This document shows positions 44,101-52,078 of a stretch of DNA of 64,000 bases, in pieces. A program made the position numbers and the translations under genes. The notes under the pieces were generated by a model. That model saw only the letters and a list, made by a program, of their open reading frames with translations. It made no database searches and was not told the DNA's origin. Within the stretch, counting starts at the first letter, position 1; every line of letters starts with the position of its first letter. This stretch comes from Verrucomicrobiaceae bacterium (GTDB lineage: Bacteria; Verrucomicrobiota; Verrucomicrobiia; Verrucomicrobiales; Verrucomicrobiaceae): contig JAIXOU010000100.1 of assembly GCA_027486585.1 (NCBI GenBank), forward strand, positions 186,001 through 250,000, given 5' to 3'.

Positions 44101-47100
44101 ACTGGTCTAAAATCAGTGCTGGTAGTGGTCATACGCTGGCGCTGAGGACGGATGGCACTTTGTGGGCAACGGGGACTAACACTCAAAGTCAGGTGGGCAA
44201 TGGGATGACCACAAATGTGCTTACTTTTACGCAGATCGGCACGGCGACGGATTGGGTCTCGGTCTATGCGGCTCAGCAGCACTCTATGGCGATCAAGTCA
44301 GATGGCACACTCTGGGTCTGGGGCTTGAATAATAATGGGCAACTCGGGCTTGGTGATACGGTCAATCGCACTGTGCCCACGCAGCTTGGGACAGCGACAA
44401 ATTGGAAGGCTGTCGCTGGCAGTCTGCACTCGGTCGGGGTGCGCACGGACGGAACCCTCTGGGGGTGGGGACTGAATTCAAGCGGACAAGTCGGAGATGG
44501 CACGGCAAACAACCGCTCTCTTCCGGTGCAGATTAGTTTTGCCACGAATTGGAGTGATGTGGGCTCGGGCATTAGCACCTCTTTTGCTATAACGACAGAG
44601 GGTGTGCTCTGGTCCTGGGGGGCGAACAGCACCGGCCAGATTGGAGATGGCACCTATATCAATCGTAGCGTGCCGACTCGTTACCCAGGTTTTGGTGCCT
44701 GGAGCGGGGTGCAGGGAAATACGAACGGTGCCCTGCTGACCCGAACAGATGGCACCGTCTGGACCTTGGGGGATGGCGCTGGCTCAGGCAGCACGGGACT
44801 TGGGCCACGTAGTCTTGCGCGGGCGATGGCATCAGGGGTGAATAACCAGATCAGCGCTGGTGTGAATCATAATTTGGTCAGTCGCAGTGATGGCACCCTA
44901 TGGGTTTTTGGCGGCGGTGGCAATGGCCAGCTTGGGAATGGAACGACGGCGATTTCAGGGATCGATCCGCAGCCTGTGGGCACCGCCACCAGCTGGGCGA
45001 GCGTCCGCGCGGGTGGCGGCTTCTCCATGGGGATTCAGGCAGACGGCACGCTCTGGGGGTGGGGGGCAAATGCCATCAGTCAGCTTGGGGATGGCACCAC
45101 GACCGCGCGCACCTTGCCCGTGCAGATTGGCACGGCTTCAGATTGGGCCGTGGTGGCACCCTCACCTTCAGCCTCGCTGACGAGCAATGGATTCACCGCG
45201 GCGATCAAAACAAACGGCACACTCTGGGGCTGGGGCTTGGGGACCGGTGGGCAACTGGGTGACGGAGCTAGCACCAGCCGCACCACGCCCACACAGATTG
45301 GAACGGATGCTGACTGGAGCAAGGTGGCGACTGGCAGTGCTCATACTTTGGCCATCAAAGCCAGCGGCAGCCTCTGGGCGGCTGGCACGAATACCAATGG
45401 TCAGCTGGGTGACGGTAGCACGACGACCCGCGCCGCCTTTGTCCAGATCGGCACTGCCACGGACTGGGCCAGTGTGGCCGCCTATGGCTCCTCATCCTAT
45501 GCCATCAAAACCAATGGCACACTCTGGGCCTGGGGCCTGAACACTACGGGTCAGCTAGGTGACGGCAGCACGACCCAGCGGACGGCACCTGTGCAGATCG
45601 GCACGGACACCAATTGGCTGCAAGTGACAGGTGGCTCAACTCATGCAGGGGCTATCAAGACAACCGGCACCCTTTGGGTTTGGGGCAGTAACTTGTTTGG
45701 TCAGCTCGGTGATGGTACTACCACTCAGCGCAGCAGCCCCGCGCAGCTCGGTACTCAGGCGGGCTGGGTGGCCGTAAGTGCCGGTGATGCACGCATCATA
45801 GCTCTCCGAAATGATGGCTCCGTCTGGAGCGCCGGTGCGAATGCTCAATTGCGCTTGGCTAGCACCTCTGGGCGTTCTCCCTTTGTCATCGCGCCCGTTG
45901 TACCTGCCCTGGCCACGCAGACGCTAAATACGACTCCGATTGGCAGCAACCCCTATCGCTTTACCGCCAGCAGTGGGCTGCCAGTACAGCTTTCCCTGGT
46001 CTCTGGTCAGGCCACGATCACTGGGGATCAAATCAATGTCACAGGGCCGCCCGGCACGCCTGTAGTACTGCTGGCCTGGCAGCCTGGAGATGAGTTTGCC
46101 TGGAATGCAGTCGGTCCTGAGCAGATCACCATCGGGACTCTGGTGGCACCGGTCATCAATACTACGGCTCATGCCAATGTGGATGGTTCAGGCGCTGATC
46201 TTACCGCCATGGTGAATCCGAATGGTGCCCTAACTTCGGTGAGCTTCCAGTATGGCACTTCTCCGACTCTGGCATCTTTTACCACCACGGCTAGTCAGAG
46301 TGTAGGCTCAGGCACATCGAGTTCTGCGACTCCGGTCTTTGCCCTCAGTGGTCTGAATGCTGGCGTGACGTATTATTACCGTGCTACGGCCTCCAATGCT
46401 GGCGGCACGGTCACCAGTAGTATTCAAAGCTTCACCACACTAGGGATCGACATCATCGTGGAGCAGCCAGCAGCAACGGAGATCAGCAGCGGAGTGACAT
46501 TTGGTTATGGAAGTCTCAACATGGGCACCAGCAGCGGTCTGACCTTTACGCTTCGAAACGCCACTCCCGGCACCGCGGTGAGCATCGGCACGATCTCGCT
46601 AACGGGTGCTGATGCGCCTCATTTTGTGCTGAGCACGGTCGGTATAAATAACTCCCTCAGCAGTGGCCAAAGCACGACTTTCAGCGTTAGCTTCACGCCG
46701 CTGCTCCAAGGCAGTCGCAGCGTCACTCTGAGCATCCCGAGCAATGATCCAGATGAGAATCCCTTTCTTATCACGCTCACTGGCACCGGTGTAGCCGTCC
46801 CAGGCCCTGGACAGACGATTTTTGGCCCCGCTTCTTTTGCTCCACGATTCGTCAGTGATGGACCATTGTCGCTTCTCGGCTTCGGCTCTACCAGTGGTCT
46901 TCCTGTCTCACTCCAGATCGTCGCTGGTGGTGGGGGAACATTGACTGGCACCACCCTCACCCCTAGCACCACCGGAGGCCCCGTGACGATTCGCATTTCA
47001 CAGTCCGGTGGCAGTGGCTATACGTCGGCACCCGATGTCTATCGGACCTTTGTCGTCGGCGAGGGTAAATTTAGCAGGTTGGCCATCGGGCCAATGGCCA

Positions 47101-49883
47101 ATCATAGCGTTGGCATTAAAACGGATGGCACGCTCTGGGCCTGGGGGCAGAACAACAATGGGCAAGTCGGCAATGGCAGCACCACGGACGTGCGCGTGCC
47201 AGTAAAGATCGGCACCTTTACCAATTGGTCCTCAGCCGCAGCAGGTGCCGATTTTACCGTGGCCATTCGTGCGGGTGCCTTGTGGGTCTGGGGCGGGAAC
47301 GCCAGCGGTCAGCTAGGACTAGGAGACACAATTAGCCGCTCTTCGCCAACCCAAGTCGGTGCATTGACGACCTGGTCTCAAGTGGCAGCTGGGGCAGATT
47401 TTGTCATCGCCGTGCAGACCAATGGCACGCTCTGGGCCTGGGGAGGAAACGCAAGTGGCCAACTTGGGCTCGGAGATCTAGTTAGCCGAAATGTGCCGAC
47501 GCAGATCGGCGTAGCTACCAATTGGAGTACCAGCGCACCTAGCCTTGCGGCCGGCAGCGCCCATGCTCTTGCTCGCACCACGACGGGGAATCTGTTTGCT
47601 TGGGGGCTCAATAGTAGTGGTCAGCTCGGTTTGGGAGATACTAGCACTAGGACATCCCCTGCCCAAGTCGGAACTAGCACAGCTTGGAGCAAGCTGGCTT
47701 GTGCCGCCAATACATCCTACTCGATTCAGAGCGGCGGATTACTCTGGGCCTGGGGCAGTAACAATGGCTATATGGTGGGAGATAACTCACTGACGAATCG
47801 TACCTCACCTGTCCAGATTAGTGGTAGTATTGCTACCTGGACCCAGATCGTCCCAGGTCAGGGCCACTGCCTGGCCACACGCTCTGACTTCAGTCTCTGG
47901 GCCTGGGGCGGAGGCTCCGGCACGGCACCGCAGGGCTTTGGGGACAGCAGCATCCGTACTGCGCCGAATCGGGTCGGCACAGATAATGACTGGTCCACAG
48001 CACTGGCAGCCATCAGTGGCGGTGCAGATCACAGTCTGGGCGTGAAGATTGACGGTTCTCTCTGGAGTGCAGGCGGTAATAACCGTGGCCAAATGGCCAC
48101 TGCGGCCCCAAACCTCACCGCTATCACCAGTGGTGGCATTTTAGCTTTTTGTGAAAACAATTGGGCCAATCATTTCATTCGCAGCAATGGCACTCTGTGG
48201 GGCAGCGGCTCCAATTTCAGTGATCTCGGTGATGGCACCACCACCCGCAGACCGCAACCAGTCCAGATTGGCTCTGCCACGAACTGGATCTCTTTAGCTG
48301 GCGGCCAGAGCTTCACCCTAGCTTTGCGCAGCGACGGAACCCTTTGGGCAGCTGGGATCAATTCCAATGGCCAGCTGGGAGACTCCTCTACGACGACTCG
48401 CACGGCTTTTATCCAGATAGGCGTGGTATCCACCTGGTCAAAAATCTCCGCAGGCTCCTCACACAGTGCCGGTATCCGCGCTGATGGCAGTCTGTGGACC
48501 TGGGGCCTAAATACCAATGGCCAGCTCGGTGATTCCACAACGACGCAGCGCAGCGCTCCCGTCCAAGTGGGCACAGCCACTGACTGGGTCGCCGTGGATT
48601 GCGGCGGCAGTCATACCCTGGCTCTGAAGTCAAACGGCACGCTCTGGGCCTGGGGTCTGAACTCAAGTAGTCAGCTCGGTGATGGCAGCACGGTTCAGCG
48701 GACAGCACCCGTGCAGATCGGCACGGATACGAATTGGGCCAAGATCTCAGGCGGTGCAGCTTTCAGTCTGGCCATCAAAACAACCGGCAGCCTTTGGGCC
48801 TGGGGGCTCAATGGCTCCGGTCAGCTGGGAGATGGTAGCCTCACGACTCGCTCCGCTCCTGTTCAGATCGGCACAGACACCACATGGGCGCAATTGAACG
48901 CAGGCATTGAACACAGCATCGCATTGAAATCAGACGGCACCGCCTGGGGCTGGGGTGGCAATTATTATGGCCAAACCGCCGACGGCACGACGGTGAACCG
49001 CAATACACCCGCGCAGATCATCCCAGGCACCAACATCTGGTCGCTGCTAGGCAATGGCAACGGTTTCCACACCTTGCTAGCCAGTGCTGACGGCACCCTC
49101 TGGGGCATCGGTAGCAATGCGGACTATCAGGTGACTAGCCTAGCCCGAGTCAATAGCCTCTTTGAGTATGCGCACCCTGGCATCTCCACCCAGACCATCA
49201 CTTTTCCAGCCGTGACCATCTCCAACTATGGCACCCCCATCCCACTCACCGCCACAGCCAGCTCGGGATTACCCATTACCTATTATGTGAGTGGTCCTGC
49301 CAGCGTGAGTGGAAACCAGCTCACTGTCACCGGCCCAGGCACCGTAAAAATCCTCGCCTATCAAACAGGCGAACGGCCCGTGTGGCATACACCGCCCCTC
49401 ATGCAGGGCACCGTCATGAGTCTGGTGGAGGCATGGCGGCTCACTAACTTTGGCAGCACTGTGGAATCCGGAGCTACTGCCAATACAGGTGACGCAGACG
49501 GTGACGGCGTCGCCAATCTCTTCGAGTTCGCCTTTGGCACGAATCCCTCCAGCAACGCCTCAGGGGCTGGAGTCCTGGTGACTACGGGTGGACTCGGCGG
49601 TGGTTCCTTGGTCACGCGCGGTCAACCCACCACCCTCTTTGGGCCTATCAGCACCGGCACGGATTACCGAGTCGTCTTCATTCGCCGAAAAGATCATGTG
49701 GCAGCAGGCCTAATCTACACGCCGCAGTTCAGCGCTACCCTTTCCTCCTGGCAAAACAGCACCACTACGCCCACGGTGCTCGCAGATGACGGCACCTACC
49801 AGGCGGTGAGCGTGCCGTATCCACGTTTCATTGCTGGTAAAAAAGCTCGATTCTTTAGAATGTCCGTTGATATCACCCCCTGA
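38151..49883 (+). CDS. Giant secreted M36 metallopeptidase with six predicted RCC1 propellers
   Basis: A 3,910-residue exported protein. After a hydrophobic signal or anchor (IGLVSALVFMVGICGWVF) comes an FTP-like propeptide (about 60-275). A fungalysin-type M36 domain follows (about 400-735), with the zinc site HELAH at H513-H517 and the third ligand in GEGWSDF (E540). A BACON-like domain follows (about 740-838). Three super-blocks come next, each of a short beta module, 14 RCC1-like units of about 50 residues (marks: GTLWxWG.N, QLGDG, P.QIG) and a second such beta module. Blocks 1 and 2 are separated by a GGDGND-type spacer. Blocks 2 and 3 are separated by an Fn3-like domain and a choice-of-anchor D-like domain. 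The C-terminus is a Verrucomicrobia tail (GDADGDGVANLFEFAFGTNP). The frame is intact over 11.7 kb. Function: extracellular proteolysis with a large adhesive scaffold (inference). Confidence 0.93.
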   Translation: MSNFENRNSIGLVSALVFMVGICGWVFREAFEEPNQVPVKPARVEEGSPVVSSTKKVKFVKAKPKPLPEVDLRSKSAGPVLPVGRGEAFAQLRRNVPTAEVMFDEISGAPSHLQATGRFLTAKNSGKKAADIVRDYVAEYPDLFGHPAEFLNQAKVSREDVTAHNGMSTLVWEQQHLGIRLYNTIFKANVTRDGEIVTLNDHFLPDPAGAAGAQDAVPDLTAEDAVVAAAAGLGDEVALADLKANGEAEGVEQKQQFTAQKLSDTTAHLTWLPLSAEEMRLAWDVVTFSLARNEMYQSVIDAETGEVLARRSLTADISDASYRVFTSDSPSPFSPGHANVSSVQPPEVPRQLVTLSALNTTASPNGWIDDGDTQTLGNNVDAHTDVDANNVADLPRPTSASRVFDFTADLTQAPSTYRDASVTNLFYWTNVFHDKMYELGFTETAGNFQTNNFGRGGLGNDAIQADAQDGSGTDNAQFSTPPGDGSPGRMQMFLWTGPNPDRDGDFEMEVVLHELAHGVTNRLVGGGVNISSSATQGMGEGWSDFYGLAMLAEAGDDVNGNWARGGWSRYLLSGTFTENYYYGGRRYPYTTNKMKNPLTLRDIDPTQQNVHPGIPRHPMVANTADQVHNMGNVWCVTLWEMRTNLILKHGFAVGNQLALRLVTDGCKLSPANPNFLQARDAIIQADLVNNAAANQRELWAAFAKRGMGLSATAPAATTTVGISEAYDVPDDLLVTPVSGFDSQGVAGGPFSRTSRIYTIQNNSMSPVNWTAAKTQSWTTISATSGTLAAGASTTINWSLNTGANSLGVGEQMDTLSIANGTTTLVQSRPLSLIVNAALLAQTITFPALSAKLPSAAPFPLSATASSSLPVTYTLLSGPATLSGNTVTLTGSSGAVTIRASQSGNGFFSPAADVVRTFVVGSGFGFTKVMASPSGSFTFGLKADGTLWTWGGAGLGTGILADTSTGGRATPLQIGSATTWSDLAAGASHGLALRSNGTLWGWGTNTNGQVGDATTVTKTAPTQIGVLTTWAKIAAGQSHSAAIRTDGTLWLWGINSSNQLGDGTTTQRTSPGQLGTATNWVSVACGSTHTLAVNSSGELWAWGANGASQLGDGTTTTSSVPLRIGTATNWASVTAALSSSYALKTDGTLWAWGSNGAGQLGDGTVVTKTTPTQIGTDTTWTQISAGANNSAGRKSDGSLWVWGSNASGQFGNGTTTNVTSPTAFAAGATDWAAISCGVNFITAQRNDGSLWTAGESSGGTGVQPRGLALAAASTSTWQQLTGTNGTFHAVRSDGTLWGFGANSSGQVGNASTTEVRTLTQVGSAVDWRQVSGGTSHTMGVKTGGTLWAWGSNISNQLGDGTTTTRSSPVQIGTDSDWRQVAAGSIHTMAVKTTGTLWGWGTNGNGQLGDGTTTAKTVPTQIGTDTNWSKVAVSATHTLLLKITGTLWACGSNNSGQLGDGSTTQRTAPVQVGTDTNWTEIAAAGSGFSLALKSNGTLWSWGQGVNGQLGSGSTANRSAPVQVGTDTDWARISAGNNTTVAIKSNGTIWTCGLGAHGQLGDGQTGSVSTLARIGNETTWLHAAVGQNSLAAIRSDGFWTAGASAAGRTLAAGRDTRLLLPILPALQTQSFNTLAASYSTYQSPVVVSATSGLTPSLTLISGPATLSGNQLTLIGNGTVVLTAAQFGDDSAWNSIPPTRMSFTVGNSLAVSFPSLGSIGLTANGFDARNVVLTPTLGFAPTLGTALTLVNNTGSGSVLGTLAGIPQDGYLTMTFGGVTYGFRVDYFGGDGNDIVLTHEQTPQTITFNQISPKETTDTPFAVTATSTGNLPVTLSIAAGPATISGNTISLTGTVGSVTVKATQAGSTLFTAAPDTLHTFAVGTNVKFASHSTSNTGNHAVAVGTNGWLWGWGVNSANQLGDGTTTTSHQPVRIGTATDWLRVAAGSSYSLAIKTNGTLWGWGSNTTGSLGDGTGVSKTTPTQIGTATNWSKISAGSGHTLALRTDGTLWATGTNTQSQVGNGMTTNVLTFTQIGTATDWVSVYAAQQHSMAIKSDGTLWVWGLNNNGQLGLGDTVNRTVPTQLGTATNWKAVAGSLHSVGVRTDGTLWGWGLNSSGQVGDGTANNRSLPVQISFATNWSDVGSGISTSFAITTEGVLWSWGANSTGQIGDGTYINRSVPTRYPGFGAWSGVQGNTNGALLTRTDGTVWTLGDGAGSGSTGLGPRSLARAMASGVNNQISAGVNHNLVSRSDGTLWVFGGGGNGQLGNGTTAISGIDPQPVGTATSWASVRAGGGFSMGIQADGTLWGWGANAISQLGDGTTTARTLPVQIGTASDWAVVAPSPSASLTSNGFTAAIKTNGTLWGWGLGTGGQLGDGASTSRTTPTQIGTDADWSKVATGSAHTLAIKASGSLWAAGTNTNGQLGDGSTTTRAAFVQIGTATDWASVAAYGSSSYAIKTNGTLWAWGLNTTGQLGDGSTTQRTAPVQIGTDTNWLQVTGGSTHAGAIKTTGTLWVWGSNLFGQLGDGTTTQRSSPAQLGTQAGWVAVSAGDARIIALRNDGSVWSAGANAQLRLASTSGRSPFVIAPVVPALATQTLNTTPIGSNPYRFTASSGLPVQLSLVSGQATITGDQINVTGPPGTPVVLLAWQPGDEFAWNAVGPEQITIGTLVAPVINTTAHANVDGSGADLTAMVNPNGALTSVSFQYGTSPTLASFTTTASQSVGSGTSSSATPVFALSGLNAGVTYYYRATASNAGGTVTSSIQSFTTLGIDIIVEQPAATEISSGVTFGYGSLNMGTSSGLTFTLRNATPGTAVSIGTISLTGADAPHFVLSTVGINNSLSSGQSTTFSVSFTPLLQGSRSVTLSIPSNDPDENPFLITLTGTGVAVPGPGQTIFGPASFAPRFVSDGPLSLLGFGSTSGLPVSLQIVAGGGGTLTGTTLTPSTTGGPVTIRISQSGGSGYTSAPDVYRTFVVGEGKFSRLAIGPMANHSVGIKTDGTLWAWGQNNNGQVGNGSTTDVRVPVKIGTFTNWSSAAAGADFTVAIRAGALWVWGGNASGQLGLGDTISRSSPTQVGALTTWSQVAAGADFVIAVQTNGTLWAWGGNASGQLGLGDLVSRNVPTQIGVATNWSTSAPSLAAGSAHALARTTTGNLFAWGLNSSGQLGLGDTSTRTSPAQVGTSTAWSKLACAANTSYSIQSGGLLWAWGSNNGYMVGDNSLTNRTSPVQISGSIATWTQIVPGQGHCLATRSDFSLWAWGGGSGTAPQGFGDSSIRTAPNRVGTDNDWSTALAAISGGADHSLGVKIDGSLWSAGGNNRGQMATAAPNLTAITSGGILAFCENNWANHFIRSNGTLWGSGSNFSDLGDGTTTRRPQPVQIGSATNWISLAGGQSFTLALRSDGTLWAAGINSNGQLGDSSTTTRTAFIQIGVVSTWSKISAGSSHSAGIRADGSLWTWGLNTNGQLGDSTTTQRSAPVQVGTATDWVAVDCGGSHTLALKSNGTLWAWGLNSSSQLGDGSTVQRTAPVQIGTDTNWAKISGGAAFSLAIKTTGSLWAWGLNGSGQLGDGSLTTRSAPVQIGTDTTWAQLNAGIEHSIALKSDGTAWGWGGNYYGQTADGTTVNRNTPAQIIPGTNIWSLLGNGNGFHTLLASADGTLWGIGSNADYQVTSLARVNSLFEYAHPGISTQTITFPAVTISNYGTPIPLTATASSGLPITYYVSGPASVSGNQLTVTGPGTVKILAYQTGERPVWHTPPLMQGTVMSLVEAWRLTNFGSTVESGATANTGDADGDGVANLFEFAFGTNPSSNASGAGVLVTTGGLGGGSLVTRGQPTTLFGPISTGTDYRVVFIRRKDHVAAGLIYTPQFSATLSSWQNSTTTPTVLADDGTYQAVSVPYPRFIAGKKARFFRMSVDITP
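40918..43020 (+). repeat. RCC1 block 1 (14 units, about 150 bp each)
   Basis: Fourteen RCC1-like units inside the giant peptidase gene, residues about 923-1623. Units 7 and 14 lack the QLGDG...P.QIG half and instead read WTAGESSGG... and WTAGASAAGR..., so the block splits naturally into 7 + 7. This is coding DNA, not a CRISPR or satellite. Confidence 0.85.
43793..45912 (+). repeat. RCC1 block 2 (14 units)
   Basis: Fourteen RCC1-like units, residues about 1881-2587. Units 7 and 14 are again degenerate (VWTLGDGAGSG..., VWSAGANAQLR...), with the short Arg-rich stretch in place of the loop. Unit order is the same as in blocks 1 and 3. Confidence 0.85.
47068..49180 (+). repeat. RCC1 block 3 (14 units)
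   Basis: Fourteen RCC1-like units, residues about 2973-3677. Units 7 and 14 are degenerate (LWSAGGNNRGQM..., LWGIGSNADYQV...). The second seven units are closer to the consensus than the first seven, which have more insertions (for example in units 3 and 6). Confidence 0.85.
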
Positions 49884-49895
49884 TAGATTCCTTTC

Positions 49896-50489
49896 ATGAA
49901 AAGCCTCCTCACACTTTCCATCGCCTGCCTCGTGATGCACTCGGCGGCACAAGCAGCCGTCGTCTATTCAGGCATCCGTAATCTCACCATTCCGGTAGAT
50001 CCCGATGGCTTGTATTTCAACATCGTCTCAGGCGCCACGTCTGCCACTGAGCCTGGAACGTTTAATACCGCCCCATGGTTTAATCCCTTCTTCGGTGGTC
50101 AAGACATCGGTGTGGGTAATCTTTCGCAGTTGGTCTTTGCCGGAGTGGATGTGCTCAATCTCGGCACCGGAACGCTCATCAGTGGAGCCAGTAACTTCGG
50201 CCCAGCAGGCTTTGGTGGTTCAGCGGTTCTTGGCCTTGCGCTGGGGAATTTCCAAATCACCACACCCGGTCTTCTCGGGATCGCTTTCAAGCAGACCGTG
50301 GGTGGCCCTGTTCATTACGGCTGGGTGCGGCTAGTCATCGACAATTCCTCTCCCGAAGGGACTGTGGTGGACTGGGCCTACGATAGCACCCCTGGCACTT
50401 CGATCCTTGCAGGTATCGTCCCAGAACCTAGCCGAGTGGTTTTGTGGATCTTCGGCTGCTTTGGCATGATGCTACCTCGCCGCAGATAA
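49896..50489 (+). CDS. PEP-CTERM protein
   Basis: A 197-residue exported protein. Signal peptide LLTLSIACLVMHSAAQA, a Gly-rich beta-type body, and a C-terminal sorting signal (VPEPSRVVLWIFGCFGMMLP followed by RRR) of the PEP-CTERM class, which is cut by an exosortase and anchors or releases the protein at the surface. The gene begins 12 bases after the giant peptidase stop, so they are probably one transcript. No exosortase gene is in the window. Confidence 0.9.
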   Translation: MKSLLTLSIACLVMHSAAQAAVVYSGIRNLTIPVDPDGLYFNIVSGATSATEPGTFNTAPWFNPFFGGQDIGVGNLSQLVFAGVDVLNLGTGTLISGASNFGPAGFGGSAVLGLALGNFQITTPGLLGIAFKQTVGGPVHYGWVRLVIDNSSPEGTVVDWAYDSTPGTSILAGIVPEPSRVVLWIFGCFGMMLPRRR

Positions 50490-50530
50490 AGCCTTTCTCA
50501 AACTGGGATCTGAGGGCGCCAACTTGTCGT

Positions 50531-51910
50531 TTATTTTCCTCCAGCGCTCATGGGCAGTGGCATTTTCCAGACGGCAGCATCACGAGGGATCTCTTCTAAT
50601 TCCATGAAGGGAGCTGCGGCTGGATTGGGCTGGCTGGTGCGGGCGACTCGGGATGGATCGACCTCTGTAGGGTCGGAATTCTGAGCAAATCCGGAAGGCA
50701 TCGGTTTGCTTTCAGGTGTCAGTGAACGTGGTTCCACACGGGTCCAGGTTTTTGGGGAAAAGTATTCGTTTTTCCAAGTCTGCCCGGGTGTGCTGCGTGC
50801 GTAGATGGCGAACCTGTCAAAGAGGATCTCTGGCACATAACGGCTACCGACTTTTGAGACAAGGGGCGGGTTGCTCGGGTCAGGCATAGCCTCAGTGGAC
50901 TCCAAGAGATACTCACGATCTTCCAGCTTCACCACGACCCAGGCATGGCCACCGAGGTCGCCATATCTACCTAAAGCTACACGGGCGTTGAAGCCACGAG
51001 TGAGTAGCCAGTCGCAGAGGTAGATCGCGGAGTCTTCGCAGTCACCTTGGCCCAGGCGTTGAGTTTCTAAGCTTGTCTGCCAGGCATCTGTCGCGTCTTT
51101 TTTCACCCCTGGATCACGAGTGTAGATGCAGTTGCCATGAACGGCTGAGCAAATGGTCATGAGCTGGAAATAGCGCGACAGATCCTTATTAAAGACTGCT
51201 GGTGGTGCGTATCCCGTGAGGAACTCATTCACGTAGCGGAATTGGCCTTTCTGATCAGAGGCTACAACAGCGTAGGTCCGTCGGCAGTTCGGGCATTCCA
51301 GCCCCAGGCTATGCTGGGCACGTGAGACTCGGACGATGTGTGGGTGCTTGCAGTGCAGGCAGCGGCTGAAATACGCGTCATCCTTTTTTTGTGTGAGGGT
51401 TTCTGGGCTGAAATCGCGTAGGCGCTGACCCACGATCACTAGAGCCTGCTGCGTGAGTCCACCCACAGAGGAGCGGATGGCGCAGCCCAAGTGTGACATT
51501 TCTGGATTTGTCTTGGATGAGAATTCTTGGAACTGATCGAGCAGTAGTTTCAGGGATGGACCTGTCGCCGTGCAGACGCTGACACGATAATAGCGTGGAA
51601 GTGCGGTCTGAATCTGCTTTGTCACCGTATTCATGTCCTCCATGGCCATGGTCGGGAAGTTGGTTGCCATCCAGGCATCTAGCTCTGGGTCCACCCGTAT
51701 TATTTCCTGTTTATTGGCGATTCGAGCGTAATTGAGCCGATCCACGAGATCCACGCGGAACTTGGTGTAGGAGGTGGCCATGTTTTCTCCGGTGTACCAA
51801 GAATGGGCTTTCTCCTGGATCGCAGAAGTTAGGCCTTGCTTATGCGCCATGAGACCTCCCGCGAGGAGGACCCCAGCGAGAACAGACCATGTGATAAGAC
51901 GTTGCAGCAT
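50531..51910 (-). CDS. Transglutaminase-like membrane protein with zinc ribbon
   Basis: A 459-residue protein with an N-terminal membrane helix (LITWSVLAGVLLAGGLMA) and a mainly extracytoplasmic body. A zinc-ribbon-like C-x2-C...C-x2-C (RCLHCKHPHIVRV... LECPNCRRTY) lies at about residues 186-213. The papain-like transglutaminase core follows at about 285-360. It has the catalytic Cys in LGQGDCEDSAIYLCD, His in GGHAWVVVKL and a later acidic residue in YLLESTEAM. It may be a protease or a cross-linking enzyme acting on the cell envelope. The start is the first ATG. It is convergent with the PEP-CTERM gene and divergent from nadE. Confidence 0.85.
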   Translation of the reverse strand: MLQRLITWSVLAGVLLAGGLMAHKQGLTSAIQEKAHSWYTGENMATSYTKFRVDLVDRLNYARIANKQEIIRVDPELDAWMATNFPTMAMEDMNTVTKQIQTALPRYYRVSVCTATGPSLKLLLDQFQEFSSKTNPEMSHLGCAIRSSVGGLTQQALVIVGQRLRDFSPETLTQKKDDAYFSRCLHCKHPHIVRVSRAQHSLGLECPNCRRTYAVVASDQKGQFRYVNEFLTGYAPPAVFNKDLSRYFQLMTICSAVHGNCIYTRDPGVKKDATDAWQTSLETQRLGQGDCEDSAIYLCDWLLTRGFNARVALGRYGDLGGHAWVVVKLEDREYLLESTEAMPDPSNPPLVSKVGSRYVPEILFDRFAIYARSTPGQTWKNEYFSPKTWTRVEPRSLTPESKPMPSGFAQNSDPTEVDPSRVARTSQPNPAAAPFMELEEIPRDAAVWKMPLPMSAGGK

Positions 51911-52078
51911 TTGTTTTGAATTATAGTATTTATAGTCGGCTGCGCAAGATTAAACCGCATTTTAACATAAAGCTTACTGGTGCCGAGCTCTACTGCATCA
52001 TCAGCCCTGGAGGAATGGTCTGATTTAGACTCTAAGTTCTGGCGTGGACTGAGGGTTTCCATCCGGCTGAACTGTGGT

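Noticed and set aside
40918-49180. Regular spacing of similar DNA units, at first glance a satellite or CRISPR
   Set aside because: Units of about 150 bases are in one open frame and translate to RCC1-like blades with variation at third codon positions; spacers are absent.
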